DNA from: Cloacibacterium sp. TD35
GTDB lineage: Bacteria > Bacteroidota > Bacteroidia > Flavobacteriales > Weeksellaceae
Assembly: GCF_028864635.1 (NCBI RefSeq)
Contig: NZ_CP104850.1
Location: 1,246,001 to 1,310,000, forward strand
Direction: 5' to 3'
DNA: 64,000 nucleotides
A program made the translations under genes and the position numbers. Below are positions 1-9,213 of this stretch, piece after piece; position 1 is the first letter of the stretch; every line of letters begins with the position of its first letter. A model generated the notes under the pieces. It did no database searches, was not told the origin of the DNA, and saw nothing but the letters and a program-made list of their open reading frames with translations.

Positions 1-1310
1 GAAATCGGTGAATATTGCGTTTGGTCATCAAATAAGAAAATTCTTAAAAACTGTGATGCAGAAATGGTTCTTCCGTTTGCTAAAGGGAAATTCTCAGAAA
101 TATTTTTGATAAAATCAATCACTCTTTCTTCTTCATTATATTGCAGCCCTTTTTGCGAGAAATAACCAAATTTTATAGTTTCTCCCGTTTCTATTTCGCC
201 AGAATCTTTGGGCTCTAAACCTTGTATAATATTGAGAAGTGTAGATTTTCCTGCTCCATTTTTTCCTACAATTCCTACTTTTTCGCCTCGCTGAAATGAA
301 TATGAAAAATCTTTGAGCAAAACCAAATTTCCAAAACTTTTGTTGATGTTTTTGAGTTCCAAAATCTTTTTTCCCAATCTTTTCATCTCAAAATCGAGTT
401 CCAAAGATTGCTTTTTAGTATTGGTTTTCGCTACCTTTTCGGTGTCGTAGAAAGCATCAATTCTAGATTTTGATTTGGTAGTTCTCGCTTTTGGTTGACG
501 GCGCATCCATTCTAATTCTTTTCGGTAAAGATTGTTAGCTTTGTCAATTGTAGCGTTCAAATTATCTTCACGAATCATCTTGTTTTCCAGATAAGTCGCA
601 TAACTTCCGTTATGAACATACAGATTTTGGTCTTCCATTTCCCAAACTGTGTCGCAAACAGAATCCAGAAAATAACGGTCGTGGGTTACCAAAAGCAAAG
701 TAATCATGGCTTTAGAAAGGTAATTTTCTAACCATTCTACCATTTCTACGTCTAAGTGATTGGTAGGTTCGTCCATAATCAGCAAGACGTGTCTGTGTTC
801 TGCTCTGGTTTCTGTAAGGAGTTTTGCAAGGGCAACTCTTTTGATTTGTCCTCCAGAAAGCGTTCCCATTTTCGCCTCTAAATTGGTGATTTTTAGCTGC
901 GAAAGAATTTGTTTCATTTCGGTTTCTAAATCCCAAGCTTTGTGAATTTCCATTTCTGCCAAAGCTTTTTCTATGAATTTTTGGTCAGTAGAATGAAGCG
1001 ACTGATGATAGTTTTTAAGCGCTTGAATAGGCTTAGAATCTAGTGTCATCATGAATTCTTCCACAGTAAGTTGAGAGTCAAACTCTATTTCTTGGTCGAA
1101 CAAAACTACCTGAACATCTTTGTTAATCACTACTTCGCCAGAATCTGCAATTTCTTTTCCTAAAAGGATTTTTAAAAGCGTAGATTTTCCAGTGCCGTTT
1201 TTGGCAACAATCGCAATTTTGTCTCCTTCATTAATATGGAAAGAAATATTCTTAAAAAGCGTTTTGATACCGTAAGATTTGGTCAGATTTTCTGCGGAAA
1301 CGTAGTTCAT
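1..1310 (-). CDS. ABC-F family ATPase, Uup-like (3' part outside window)
   Basis: The reading frame is open from the ATG at 1310 to the left window edge, giving about 436 residues; the C-terminus is missing. Two nucleotide-binding domains are visible. The first has a P-loop KNGTGKS (residues 37-43), the signature LSGGQ, and a Walker B region ending MDEPTNHLD. A charged linker containing WMRRQPKART follows, and then a second P-loop GKNGAGKS. There are no membrane segments, so this is a soluble ABC-F protein, not a transporter. The linker resembles Uup, a ribosome- and DNA-repair-associated ABC-F ATPase; EttA-like factors lack it. The first P-loop starts with Ala where Gly is usual. The gene lies 79 bases downstream of the hopJ-like gene and has a weak -7 box (TACTTTCGC, 1343-1351), so it may have its own promoter. 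The family call is firm; the exact role (translation factor or repair) is inference. Confidence 0.9.
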   Translation of the reverse strand, partial: MNYVSAENLTKSYGIKTLFKNISFHINEGDKIAIVAKNGTGKSTLLKILLGKEIADSGEVVINKDVQVVLFDQEIEFDSQLTVEEFMMTLDSKPIQALKNYHQSLHSTDQKFIEKALAEMEIHKAWDLETEMKQILSQLKITNLEAKMGTLSGGQIKRVALAKLLTETRAEHRHVLLIMDEPTNHLDVEMVEWLENYLSKAMITLLLVTHDRYFLDSVCDTVWEMEDQNLYVHNGSYATYLENKMIREDNLNATIDKANNLYRKELEWMRRQPKARTTKSKSRIDAFYDTEKVAKTNTKKQSLELDFEMKRLGKKILELKNINKSFGNLVLLKDFSYSFQRGEKVGIVGKNGAGKSTLLNIIQGLEPKDSGEIETGETIKFGYFSQKGLQYNEEERVIDFIKNISENFPLANGRTISASQFLRIFLFDDQTQYSPI

Positions 1311-1389
1311 TGTAGGTTTGGTTAATTCAAAAAATTGAGATTGCGAAAGTACAAAAAATGAAATGGGAAAAATTTTATTGTGGAAAGAT

Positions 1390-1722
1390 TTATTTTTTCT
1401 TCAAAGCTTCTCCTTCGAAAATAATTCCATCCCAGCCAAATTTTATGAAATTTCTGATATTTTGGTGGTCTGTTCCTTCTGGATTTTTCAAAACGTCTTC
1501 TCTGTAAAACTCGCTGAATAATAAAAGAGTCTCTTCTGGAGAAAGTTGGTTGATTTTGGCAAAACTGAAAACCTTGCAAGAACCATTATTTTGATTGGCT
1601 TCGTTTACCGTATTTCCGTTAGTGAATTTAGTAGGTGTGAATTCGTAATGTTCATCTATATAAGCAATTACATTGTTGAAAATCAATTCTTCTGGTGTGT
1701 TTTTTAATTGTTCTAATATCAT
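1390..1722 (-). CDS. HopJ type III effector family protein
   Basis: This 110-residue soluble protein matches what I know of the HopJ family (PF08888), short proteins common in Flavobacteriia and gamma-proteobacteria. Characteristic stretches are FTPTKFTNG near residue 30, GSCKVFSFA near 50 and EGTDHQNIRNF near 85. It has no signal peptide or membrane segment. Despite the family name, nothing here suggests a type III secretion system; the name comes from a Pseudomonas syringae homologue, and the cellular role is unknown. It starts 11 bases after the lysozyme stop and is probably transcribed with it. An alternative reading frame in the same segment (1322-1579) has no recognisable features and was discarded. 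Confidence 0.85.
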   Translation of the reverse strand: MILEQLKNTPEELIFNNVIAYIDEHYEFTPTKFTNGNTVNEANQNNGSCKVFSFAKINQLSPEETLLLFSEFYREDVLKNPEGTDHQNIRNFIKFGWDGIIFEGEALKKK

Positions 1723-1733
1723 TTTATTTTTCT

Positions 1734-2597
1734 TTAATCAAGTTTTAATTCGATGAAACTCCATGAGTTTCCATTATAAATATTAAGGTCTACTTTCGTG
1801 TTAATTCCTTTTACGATACCTTTTTCCGTGAATTGCCACATTTTCCACGAGTCTTCTTCCGAAGGGACTAAAACATCATTGTAGTTGGCTAACCAAAGTG
1901 GATAATCATCAAACTCGCCACGCAAATAATCTTTGTAATAATGGTAGTAAGTGTAAATAATGGGTTTTTCGCCATATTTTTCTTCTATAATTTTACACCA
2001 AACCTTCAGGTCTTCTATCAATTTTTCCTTAGATTTTCTTCTGGGAATTCTTTCGATGTCTAAAACAGGTCGTAAATCTCCGCTTTCTAGATTTACACTT
2101 TCTAAGAAATTATTGGCTTGTAAAATGGGGTCTTCGTCTGCACGATAAAAGTGATAAGCACCTCTCGTAAGATTATTTTCTTTAGCCAATTCCCAAAAAT
2201 CATCAAAATGTTTGTCTTTTTTTCGGTTTCCCATAGAAGCTCTCATAATCACAAATTCTAACGGAATAGAACCATTGGCAATGGTAAGGCTGTCCCATTT
2301 TATGTCTCGTTTGTGCTGATAATGAGAAATATCGAAACCAAAAATTTTATCATTATATTCGGTGACTATTTTGTTGATTCTTGCGGTTTCTTCTTCAGAA
2401 TTTTTTAAGTTTTTATGTACAAATTTCTCAAAATACATGGCGTAATAAAATGCCACTTTGTCTCTGAGGTAAAGCCCAGTTCCTAGCAAGGTCAATCCTA
2501 AAATTGCTAACAAAATATATCTGCGAAAAAGATAATTTTTTCGTCTGGTTTTATGGATTTTTTTCCTTTTGGTAGCTTTTGGATTGGTTTTTGACAT
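1734..2597 (-). CDS. membrane-anchored glycoside hydrolase family 25 (lysozyme)
   Basis: This 287-residue protein begins with a very basic cytoplasmic segment (residues 1-26), then one transmembrane helix (about 27-46), then a GH25 muramidase domain (about 85-285). The family's acidic residues are visible as D89 in GFDISHYQ and D180/E182 in VLDIE. It should cleave the MurNAc-GlcNAc bond of peptidoglycan from the periplasmic side of the inner membrane. The frame is open upstream to 2774, but I chose the ATG at 2597 because a -7 box (2605-2613) lies just before it and because the longer version would run into the divergent NDH-2 gene. An alternative ATG at 2648 is less likely. With HopJ downstream it forms a short operon. 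Confidence 0.88.
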   Translation of the reverse strand: MSKTNPKATKRKKIHKTRRKNYLFRRYILLAILGLTLLGTGLYLRDKVAFYYAMYFEKFVHKNLKNSEEETARINKIVTEYNDKIFGFDISHYQHKRDIKWDSLTIANGSIPLEFVIMRASMGNRKKDKHFDDFWELAKENNLTRGAYHFYRADEDPILQANNFLESVNLESGDLRPVLDIERIPRRKSKEKLIEDLKVWCKIIEEKYGEKPIIYTYYHYYKDYLRGEFDDYPLWLANYNDVLVPSEEDSWKMWQFTEKGIVKGINTKVDLNIYNGNSWSFIELKLD

Positions 2598-2604
2598 AAG
2601 TTTT

Positions 2605-2613
2605 GCAAAAGTA
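2605..2613 (-). promoter_or_regulatory. -7 promoter box for lysozyme gene
   Basis: TACTTTTGC on the minus strand matches the flavobacterial TAnnTTTG box. Its G lies 9 bases before the A of the ATG at 2597, so the message would be leaderless or nearly so. No clear TTG at -33. Confidence 0.6.
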
Positions 2614-2636
2614 AAATTTTTAGAAAATAAATTCAG

Positions 2637-2645
2637 TAATTTTGC
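2637..2645 (+). promoter_or_regulatory. -7 promoter box for NDH-2 gene
   Basis: TAATTTTGC matches TAnnTTTG. Its G lies 11 bases before the ATG at 2655. Together with the box at 2605-2613 it makes a compact 57-base divergent promoter region. Confidence 0.6.
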
Positions 2646-2654
2646 CATAATCTT

Positions 2655-3920
2655 ATGGAAATTAGAGATAAAATAATTGTAATCGGTGGTGGTTTTGCAG
2701 GGTTGCAATTCGCTAAAAAACTTAATGGCAGTCTTACCAAGAAATTGGTGATGATTGACAAGGCGAATCATCATATGTTTCAGCCGTTATTTTATCAGGT
2801 GGCTTGTGGAAGAATTGAGCCTTCTAATATTTCGTTTCCGTTTAGAAAAATTTTTCAGCGTTCTAAAAATATTCAGTTTAGAATGACGGAAGTGAAACAG
2901 ATTATTCCTTCGGAAAATAAAATTATTACAGAAGACCATGTTTTTCACTATGATAAATTGGTGATTGCAACTGGCTGTAAAACGAATTTCTTTGGAAATC
3001 AAAAAATGGAAAATCTGGCTTTTGGGATGAAAAACACTCAGGAAGCGATTTCTATAAGAAACCATGTTTTGCTCACTTTCGAAAAATTAATCATTGAAAA
3101 AAGTAGAAGTGATGATGGCAATTGGAACATCGTAATCGTAGGTTCTGGCCCAACTGGTGTGGAATTGGCTGGTGCTTTTGCCGAAATGAAAAGAGAAATC
3201 TTGCCGAGAGATTATCCTAGAATGAATTTTGATGATTTAGAAATTATTCTGGTGAGTTCTACCGAAAGACCTTTGGCGGTAATGAGCGAAGAATCTCAGG
3301 AAAAATCTGAACAATATTTGAAAGATTTGGGCGTGAGATTTATCTCAAATGATAGAGTTACAGATTATGATGGCGATAGAGTTTATCTAAGTTCTGGTAA
3401 TGTTATTCCGAGCAATAATGTGATTTGGGCAGCAGGTGTTACTGGGAATATTATTGAAGGATTAACCGAAAATTCCATTAAAAACAATAGGTATATAGTA
3501 GATAGATATAATAAAATAGTAGGATTTGATGATATTTATGCAATAGGAGATATTGCTTACATGGAAACCCCGAAATATCCGAATGGTCATCCTCAAGTGG
3601 CGAATGTAGCGATTAATCAAGGAAAAAATTTGGCTAAAAATTTCTTAAAAAAAACAGAAAATGATTGGCAACCATACGAATATGATGACAAAGGAAGCAT
3701 GGCAACCATTGGGAAACATAGAGCGGTAGTAGATTTACCAAAATTTAAATTTCAAGGGATTTTTGCGTGGTATTTTTGGATGTTTCTTCATTTAATGTTG
3801 ATTTTAAGTGTGAGAAATAAACTCGCCATTTTCTTCAATTGGATGTGGAGTTACATTAATAGAGATTCTTCACTTCGCTTAATCATCATCCCGAATAAAA
3901 AAAATAAAACCGAACAATGA
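2655..3920 (+). CDS. ndh: type II NADH:quinone oxidoreductase (NDH-2)
   Basis: This 421-residue flavoprotein oxidises NADH and reduces quinone without pumping protons. The FAD-binding dinucleotide fold starts with GGGFAG (residues 11-16), the NADH-binding fold has GSGPTG (163-168), and the second FAD contact is AIGDIA (296-301). [11 protein letters not shown] (313-323) corresponds to the quinone-site AxxxQG motif of the family. The C-terminal hydrophobic, aromatic-rich segment (about 368-400) should anchor the protein to the inner membrane. The stop overlaps the trmD start (ATGA), which implies translational coupling. The genome also carries complex I at 33-46 kb, so electrons from NADH have two entry routes. 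Confidence 0.93.
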   Translation: MEIRDKIIVIGGGFAGLQFAKKLNGSLTKKLVMIDKANHHMFQPLFYQVACGRIEPSNISFPFRKIFQRSKNIQFRMTEVKQIIPSENKIITEDHVFHYDKLVIATGCKTNFFGNQKMENLAFGMKNTQEAISIRNHVLLTFEKLIIEKSRSDDGNWNIVIVGSGPTGVELAGAFAEMKREILPRDYPRMNFDDLEIILVSSTERPLAVMSEESQEKSEQYLKDLGVRFISNDRVTDYDGDRVYLSSGNVIPSNNVIWAAGVTGNIIEGLTENSIKNNRYIVDRYNKIVGFDDIYAIGDIAYMETPKYPNGHPQVANVAINQGKNLAKNFLKKTENDWQPYEYDDKGSMATIGKHRAVVDLPKFKFQGIFAWYFWMFLHLMLILSVRNKLAIFFNWMWSYINRDSSLRLIIIPNKKNKTEQ

Positions 3921-4597
3921 GAATAGATATTATAAGTGCAGTTCCTGATTTATTAGAAAGTCCTTTCAAAACTTCCATCCTGAAAAGAGCAATGGAAAAA
4001 GGTTTGGCAGAAGTTCATTTTCATAATGTTCGCGATTTTGCATTTAACAAACAACGTCAAATAGATGATACTGTTTATGGTGGCGGCGCTGGAATGGTGA
4101 TGATGTGTGAACCATTAGATTTATGTATTTCTCAGTTAAAATCTGAGAGAGAGTATGATGATATTATTTATTTAACTCCAGATGGAGAAACTTTTAACCA
4201 AAAAATAGCGAATTCTTACTCGCTAAAGAAAAATTTAATTCTGCTTTGTGGTCATTATAAAGGAATAGATCAAAGAATTAGAGATTTACACATTACCAGA
4301 GAAATTTCGATTGGTGATTTTGTGCTAACTGGTGGTGAACTGGCAGCTTGTGTATTTGCTGATGCGATTATTCGTCTTTTGCCAGGCGTTTTAAATGATG
4401 AACAATCTGCTTTGACGGATAGTTTTCAAGATGATTTGCTTTCTCCGCCTATTTATACCAAACCAGAAGTTTATAAAGGGATGAGAGTTCCAGAAATACT
4501 TTTGAGCGGTAATTTTGGTAAAATTGAAGAGTGGAGACATCAGAAAGCAATAGAAATTACACAGCAGAAAAGACCAGATTTATTAAAAGATTTCTAA
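3917..4597 (+). CDS. trmD: tRNA (guanine-N1-)-methyltransferase TrmD
   Basis: At 226 residues this has the normal length for TrmD, which methylates G37 of tRNAs with S-adenosylmethionine and prevents frameshifting. Family landmarks are YGGGAGMVM (54-62), GHYKGID (112-118) in the trefoil-knot SAM site, and [11 protein letters not shown] (131-141). It is a cytoplasmic dimer in known cases. It overlaps NDH-2 by four bases and ends 53 bases before the EEP-family gene. In many bacteria trmD sits with rpsP, rimM and rplS; that context is absent here. Confidence 0.96.
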   Translation: MRIDIISAVPDLLESPFKTSILKRAMEKGLAEVHFHNVRDFAFNKQRQIDDTVYGGGAGMVMMCEPLDLCISQLKSEREYDDIIYLTPDGETFNQKIANSYSLKKNLILLCGHYKGIDQRIRDLHITREISIGDFVLTGGELAACVFADAIIRLLPGVLNDEQSALTDSFQDDLLSPPIYTKPEVYKGMRVPEILLSGNFGKIEEWRHQKAIEITQQKRPDLLKDF

Positions 4598-4650
4598 TCA
4601 TAATAAATTATTTTTACTAAATTTACAATCCGAAAAATTGAGGCAAGGCT

Positions 4651-5607
4651 ATGGAGAATTTTTTGAAAAAAGAACTTGTCATGTTCTATAATGTAGAAAA
4701 CTTGTTTTCTCCAGACCCTAAACCAAAACATTTTTTAGATCCTACCATTTCTGGATTAAGGAATTGGGACGAAAGAAAGTATCAGAATAAACTTCGAAAA
4801 ATAGCTAATGTTTTCAGGCTTATCGAAGAAAAAGAAGAGGTACTTCCGATGATTGTAGGTTTGTGTGAGGTGAATAATGAAGAAGTTTTGCAAGACTTAA
4901 TTCAACAAGAACCCCTTCAAAATTATGATTTTGTTCATTATAATTCTTTAGATGAAAGAGGCGTAGATACAGCGCTTCTGTACGATAAGAGAAAAATAGA
5001 ATTAGTAGATTCTGAAGCCATTTCTTTTATTTTCGAAGGAGTTAATCAAGAGCAAAATGAGTATTATGATACAACCAGAGATGTTCTTTTTTGTAAATTG
5101 AAATACAATAATGAATTGATTAATGTTTTTGTGGCGCATCTTCCTTCAAAAAGAGAAAAAGATGTAAACAAACCCAAAAGAGATTACATTCTTAATTCGA
5201 TTAAAGAAAGAGTACTTACTTTGTTAGAAAAAGAAGAACCTATAATAATTTGTGGAGATTTTAATGATGACCCGATTGAAGAAAATTTAAACAATTTATT
5301 ATATGACAATGGGGTTGATAAGATTTTAGTAAATCCATACGTAGAACTTTACAATAATAAGGTTTATTCTACGTTTCACTACAATCAAGGTCTGCTGTTT
5401 GATCAAATTCTTTTCTCTAAACATTTCTTTTTGCCTATATCATCTTTAGCATTTAAAAGTGCTGCGGTCTTTAATTCGGAGAAGCTAAGTGCTTGGGACA
5501 AAAAGTTTAAAGGAAGACCTTTTAGAACTTTTGCAGGAACCAGATATCTTGGTGGGTATAGTGATCATTATCCCGTTTATACAATTTTAGAAACAAAAGA
5601 TAATTAA
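4651..5607 (+). CDS. endonuclease/exonuclease/phosphatase (EEP) family protein
   Basis: This 318-residue protein carries the EEP fold motifs in order: FYNVENLF with N15, the metal ligand E73 in LCEVNNEE, H163 in VAHLPS, D203/N205 in CGDFNDDP, and D305/H306 in GYSDHYPVY. These are the Mg-binding and catalytic residues shared by exonuclease III, DNase I and inositol phosphatases. No signal peptide is visible, so it is probably cytoplasmic. The substrate cannot be decided from sequence: DNA, RNA or a phosphoester are all possible. It lies between trmD and the Lrp-type regulator and is followed after 7 bases by that gene, so the two are probably co-transcribed. Confidence 0.85.
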   Translation: MENFLKKELVMFYNVENLFSPDPKPKHFLDPTISGLRNWDERKYQNKLRKIANVFRLIEEKEEVLPMIVGLCEVNNEEVLQDLIQQEPLQNYDFVHYNSLDERGVDTALLYDKRKIELVDSEAISFIFEGVNQEQNEYYDTTRDVLFCKLKYNNELINVFVAHLPSKREKDVNKPKRDYILNSIKERVLTLLEKEEPIIICGDFNDDPIEENLNNLLYDNGVDKILVNPYVELYNNKVYSTFHYNQGLLFDQILFSKHFFLPISSLAFKSAAVFNSEKLSAWDKKFKGRPFRTFAGTRYLGGYSDHYPVYTILETKDN

Positions 5608-5614
5608 ATTAAAA

Positions 5615-6085
5615 ATGAAAAGCGTTACAGAAGTAGGTTACAAACTAGATGCAATAGATAAAAAGATTATCTATATGCTTATGGACAATGCCAAAACATC
5701 TTTGGCTCAAATTTCTAAAAACATTGGTATTTCTACCACTGCTGTACATCAGAGAATTAAAAAATTAGAAACCGCAGGAGTAATAGAAAATTCTGTATCT
5801 TTTCTTAACCCAAGAAAAATAGGTTACAAAGTAGTTTCTTACATTGGTGTTTATATGGATCAGCCCAGCCATTTTCAAGAACTGATTAAATCTCTGAACG
5901 ATATTAATGAAATCGTAGAAGCACATTACACCACAGGAAACTGGACGGTTTTCCTTAAAGTGCTTTGTATTGATAATGATCATCTCATGCAAATTTTAAG
6001 TAAAATACAGAAGCTAAAAGGCGTTACTAGAACAGAAACTTTCATATCTTTGGAGCAAAGTATTAATAGACAATTAAAAGTGTAA
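5615..6085 (+). CDS. Lrp/AsnC family transcriptional regulator
   Basis: At 156 residues this has the standard length for the family. An N-terminal helix-turn-helix (about residues 12-55, LDAIDKKIIYML then ISTTAVHQRIKKLE) is followed by a RAM ligand-binding domain (about 75-145, with the EIVEAHYTTGNW segment). Such proteins form octamers or dimers that sense amino acids or related metabolites. The gene is only 4 bases upstream of deoC and 7 bases after the EEP gene, so an operon is likely. Whether it controls deoC or acts elsewhere cannot be told from sequence. Confidence 0.92.
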   Translation: MKSVTEVGYKLDAIDKKIIYMLMDNAKTSLAQISKNIGISTTAVHQRIKKLETAGVIENSVSFLNPRKIGYKVVSYIGVYMDQPSHFQELIKSLNDINEIVEAHYTTGNWTVFLKVLCIDNDHLMQILSKIQKLKGVTRTETFISLEQSINRQLKV

Positions 6086-6089
6086 CATT

Positions 6090-6833
6090 ATGAAAATCAA
6101 CACTTATTTAGATTCTACTTATCTAAAAACTCCAGCTCAATCTGGTCTTACTGAAGAACAAACGCTAGAAATGGTAATTAATCTTGCCAAAGAAGCTATC
6201 GAAAATGACATTTTTGCAGTAATGATAAGACCTGATTATGTTAAAAAAATGAAGGAATTCCTTACAGAACAAAATTCTAAAGTAATAATCGGTACAGTAA
6301 TCGGTTTCCACGAAGGAACTTACTCTAAAGAACATAAATTAGCTGAAGCGCAAAAAGCAATCGAAGATGGAGTAGATGAATTAGATTTTGTAATCAATTA
6401 TGAAGCCTACAAAAATGGTGAAGTAGATGCAGTAAAATCAGAATTTGTAGACTGTACGAAACTTTGCTTAGATAATGGTAAAATTGCAAAATGGATTATA
6501 GAAATCGCTGCACTTACCGATGAGCAAATTGCAGATATTACCAAAAAAATATCTACTTGGGCAGGAGAAAATTTCAAGGCAGAAGAATTACATAAAATAT
6601 TTGTAAAATCATCTACAGGTTTCTATCAAACAGAAGGAGGAAAGCCAAATGGGGCAACTGTAGAAGGAATTAAAATTATGCTAGAAAACGCAGGCTCACT
6701 TCCTGTAAAAGCTGCAGGTGGTGTAAGAACGCCAGAAGAAGCAGAATTCATGATTAACCTAGGCGTAAAAAGAATAGGAACATCTTCTGCAAAAGCTTTA
6801 ATTAAAAACGAAGAAGTTTCTGGAGGATACTAA
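6090..6833 (+). CDS. deoC: deoxyribose-phosphate aldolase
   Basis: This 247-residue TIM-barrel enzyme cleaves 2-deoxyribose-5-phosphate into glyceraldehyde-3-phosphate and acetaldehyde in deoxynucleoside breakdown. The Schiff-base lysine is K173 in FVKSSTGF. The second active-site lysine is K207 in VKAAGGVRT, and the catalytic aspartate is D99 in ELDFVIN. This arrangement matches the E. coli triad D102/K167/K201. It is the last gene of the plus-strand run and is followed by a strong hairpin terminator. Confidence 0.96.
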   Translation: MKINTYLDSTYLKTPAQSGLTEEQTLEMVINLAKEAIENDIFAVMIRPDYVKKMKEFLTEQNSKVIIGTVIGFHEGTYSKEHKLAEAQKAIEDGVDELDFVINYEAYKNGEVDAVKSEFVDCTKLCLDNGKIAKWIIEIAALTDEQIADITKKISTWAGENFKAEELHKIFVKSSTGFYQTEGGKPNGATVEGIKIMLENAGSLPVKAAGGVRTPEEAEFMINLGVKRIGTSSAKALIKNEEVSGGY

Positions 6834-6857
6834 TGATTTTTCGAAATTTCTCAAAAT

Positions 6858-6891
6858 AAAAAAACCATCGAATTTCGATGGTTTTTCTTTT
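6858..6891. terminator. bidirectional terminator deoC / T9SS mini-protein
   Basis: CCATCGAA and TTCGATGG (6865-6872, 6874-6881) form a hairpin with A-run before and T-run after, placed between convergent genes. It can serve both strands. Confidence 0.85.
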
Positions 6892-6906
6892 TTATGGTTA
6901 AAAAAA

Positions 6907-7266
6907 TTATTGCTGTTTTACTACTTGCGTTACCTTTTGGGTATTATCTGACAAGGTGTATTTCATTAAATATTTGCCAGGTTTCAGTTTGTCTAATCTA
7001 ATTTCGGCGGTGTTCATATTCACCATTGTTTCTGAAATTTGAGTCCCAATAATCGAATAAAAAGTTACAGATTTTACCTTTAGCAAAGGATTTTTAGCCT
7101 TTACAATAATAAAATCTCTAGCAGGATTAGGATAAGCTACTAAAGCTCCATCATCAGATTTTTGAGAATCAGAAAACGGCTCTCTTAATGTTTGTTGAGC
7201 TTTTGCTTCGCCCGAAAACATTAATAGACCTACCGAAAATAATATAAAATATAAAGTTCTTTTCAT
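6907..7266 (-). CDS. short secreted protein with T9SS type A sorting domain
   Basis: The protein has 119 residues. Residues 1-23 are a signal peptide ending AKA. A short linker leads to YPNPARDFIIVKA, the usual opening of the type A T9SS C-terminal domain. The rest (about 45-119) is that beta-sandwich domain, with LDKLKPGKYLMKYTL near the end and KVTQVVKQQ at the terminus. There is therefore almost no cargo between signal peptide and sorting domain. It should be exported by Sec and then moved across the outer membrane by T9SS. Function unknown. It stands alone between deoC and hemB; its promoter was not clearly identified. Confidence 0.85.
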   Translation of the reverse strand: MKRTLYFILFSVGLLMFSGEAKAQQTLREPFSDSQKSDDGALVAYPNPARDFIIVKAKNPLLKVKSVTFYSIIGTQISETMVNMNTAEIRLDKLKPGKYLMKYTLSDNTQKVTQVVKQQ

Positions 7267-7344
7267 TTTACTTTAATTATTCTTATCTCAAAGAATAAAC
7301 AAATTTATTTAAACGAATTGATATACACAATAGTTATAAATAAC

Positions 7345-7353
7345 TAAATTTGC
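7345..7353 (+). promoter_or_regulatory. -7 promoter box for hemB
   Basis: TAAATTTGC is a perfect TAnnTTTG box 29 bases before the hemB ATG. The nearest upstream TTG (7318-7320) is spaced slightly too far (24 bases). Confidence 0.6.
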
Positions 7354-7381
7354 AGTATATAAAACAAACACTGTTCCAAAA

Positions 7382-8374
7382 ATGATAATTTTTTCAAGAA
7401 ATAGAAGATTAAGAACCAACGAGAGCATCAGAAGTTTAGTAAGAGAAACCGTTCTTACAACTCATGATTTTGTTATGCCAATGTTCGTAATGGAAGGCGA
7501 AAACGCACAAGAAGCCATTCCATCAATGCCAGGAATTTTCCGCAGAACCGTAGATTTAACAGTGAAAGAATGTAAAGAACTTTTTTCACTAGGAGTGAAA
7601 GCGGTTAATATTTACATGAAAGTTCCAGAACATTTAAAAGACAATCTAGGAACCGAAGCTTGGAATACACTTGGTTTGATGCAAAGAACCATCAGAGAAA
7701 TTAAAAATGCCATTCCTGAAATGATTGTAATGCCAGATGTTGCATTAGATCCTTATTCAATCTATGGACATGACGGAATTATTACCAATGGGCAAGTAGA
7801 TAATGATGCTACCAATGATGCTTTGGCAAGAATGTCTGTTTCTCATGCAGAAGCAGGTGCAGACGTTGTAGCGCCAAGTGATATGATGGATGGAAGAGTT
7901 GCTGCAATTCGTCAAGCTTTAGAAGAAACTGGGCATATTAATGTAGGAATTTTGAGCTACGCCGCAAAATATGCAAGTTCATTCTATGGACCTTTCAGAA
8001 GTGCATTAGATTCTGCTCCGAAAGATTTTCAGGAAATTCCAAAAGATAAAAAGACCTACCAAATGGATTTTCATAATTCTAGAGAAGCCTTAAATGAAGT
8101 TTACAAAGACATCGAAGAAGGCGCTGATATTATCATGATAAAGCCAGGTCTTCCGTATTTAGATATTGTAGCTAAGGTTCGTCAAGAAATAGATTTACCA
8201 ATCGCCGTTTATAATGTGAGCGGAGAATATGCAATGCTGAAAGCGGCTGCTCAAAACGGTTGGTTAGATAATGACAAAGCCATAATAGAAAGCCTTACTT
8301 GTATTAAAAGAGCAGGTGCAGATATGATTTTCACCTATGCTGCCAAAGAAGCTGCTATTCTTTTAAATCAATAA
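7382..8374 (+). CDS. hemB: porphobilinogen synthase (delta-aminolevulinate dehydratase)
   Basis: This 330-residue TIM-barrel enzyme condenses two 5-aminolevulinate molecules to porphobilinogen in heme synthesis. The two substrate lysines are K196 in [13 protein letters not shown] and K254 in MIKPGLPYL. At the metal site (residues 119-132) the three cysteines of zinc-type enzymes are replaced: the segment reads [14 protein letters not shown]. This marks it as a magnesium-type enzyme, as in plants and pseudomonads. A terminator follows directly, so the gene is probably monocistronic. Confidence 0.96.
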   Translation: MIIFSRNRRLRTNESIRSLVRETVLTTHDFVMPMFVMEGENAQEAIPSMPGIFRRTVDLTVKECKELFSLGVKAVNIYMKVPEHLKDNLGTEAWNTLGLMQRTIREIKNAIPEMIVMPDVALDPYSIYGHDGIITNGQVDNDATNDALARMSVSHAEAGADVVAPSDMMDGRVAAIRQALEETGHINVGILSYAAKYASSFYGPFRSALDSAPKDFQEIPKDKKTYQMDFHNSREALNEVYKDIEEGADIIMIKPGLPYLDIVAKVRQEIDLPIAVYNVSGEYAMLKAAAQNGWLDNDKAIIESLTCIKRAGADMIFTYAAKEAAILLNQ

Positions 8375-8395
8375 AATTTTAAAAAAAAATATTCA

Positions 8396-8428
8396 AAAAA
8401 TCGTTCCTAGAAATAAGGAACGATTTTT
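8396..8428 (+). terminator. terminator after hemB
   Basis: AAAAATCGTTCC (8396-8407) and GGAACGATTTTT (8417-8428) form a 12-bp stem with a 9-base loop and a T-rich tail. Confidence 0.88.
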
Positions 8429-8470
8429 GTTTCTTGAGAGTTCTGAACACTTTACATTCAACAATTTTTA

Positions 8471-8478
8471 TATCTTTG
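8471..8478 (+). promoter_or_regulatory. -7 promoter box for lptB
   Basis: TATCTTTG matches TAnnTTTG; its G is 6 bases before the ATG at 8484. This position argues against the longer frame that opens at 8427 inside the terminator region. Confidence 0.6.
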
Positions 8479-8483
8479 TCTCT

Positions 8484-9212
8484 ATGATTTTACGTGGCGA
8501 AAATTTAATTAAAGAATACGGACCCAAAAAAGTAGTAAAAGGTGTTACCGTAGAAGTAAAAAAAGGAGAAATTGTAGGTTTACTCGGGCCAAATGGTGCG
8601 GGAAAAACCACTACTTTCTATATGATTGTGGGATTGGTAAAACCTACTTCTGGCAAAATTACGCTTGACGGAAAAGATATTACTAATGATGCCATGTATA
8701 AACGTGCGCAAAAAGGAATTGGTTATTTGGCTCAGGAAGCTTCTGTTTTTAGAAAACTGTCAGTAGAAGATAATATTTTAGGCGTTTTACAACTCACCAA
8801 TAAATCTAAAGAAGAACAAATACGCAGAACCAATGAACTGATTGAAGAGTTTTCTCTAGAGCACGTTCGTAAAAACCGTGGAGACTTGCTTTCAGGAGGT
8901 GAAAGACGTAGAACCGAAATCGCGCGTTGTCTTGCTACAGACCCAGATTTTATTCTTTTAGATGAGCCTTTTGCAGGAGTAGACCCTATTGCGGTAGAAG
9001 ATATTCAGAAAATTATCAGAAGTTTGGTGAAAAAAGACATAGGTGTTTTAATTACTGACCACAATGTTCAACAAACTTTGGCAATTACCAATAAAACCTA
9101 CATCATGTTCGAAGGAAACATCTTGAAAGAAGGTTTACCAGAAGATTTAGCTAATGATCCACAAGTAAGACAAGCTTATTTGGGTGAGAATTTTAGATTT
9201 GAAAAATTCTAA
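8484..9212 (+). CDS. lptB: LPS export ABC transporter ATP-binding protein LptB
   Basis: This 242-residue ATPase powers extraction of lipopolysaccharide from the inner membrane together with LptF/LptG. It has Walker A GPNGAGKT (35-42), signature LSGGERRR (about 138), Walker [13 protein letters not shown] (about 160) and the H-loop in ITDHNV. The ERRR signature and the FAGVDP wording are typical of LptB. No permease gene is adjacent, which is normal because lptFG usually lie elsewhere. The start at 8484 gives the normal family length; the extra upstream residues come from terminator sequence. A 7-bp repeat array separates it from the adenosyltransferase gene. Confidence 0.93.
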   Translation: MILRGENLIKEYGPKKVVKGVTVEVKKGEIVGLLGPNGAGKTTTFYMIVGLVKPTSGKITLDGKDITNDAMYKRAQKGIGYLAQEASVFRKLSVEDNILGVLQLTNKSKEEQIRRTNELIEEFSLEHVRKNRGDLLSGGERRRTEIARCLATDPDFILLDEPFAGVDPIAVEDIQKIIRSLVKKDIGVLITDHNVQQTLAITNKTYIMFEGNILKEGLPEDLANDPQVRQAYLGENFRFEKF

Positions 9213-9213
9213 A

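Noticed and set aside
1390-1722. Type III secretion effector, from the HopJ family name
   Set aside because: No secretion genes are nearby and the family is widespread in non-pathogens; the name is historical.
2787-3065. 92-codon minus-strand frame inside the NDH-2 gene
   Set aside because: Antisense to conserved NDH-2 sequence, with no motif or promoter.
8427-8483. Longer N-terminus for LptB
   Set aside because: The extra codons overlap the hemB terminator tail and the -7 box; the ATG at 8484 gives the family length.
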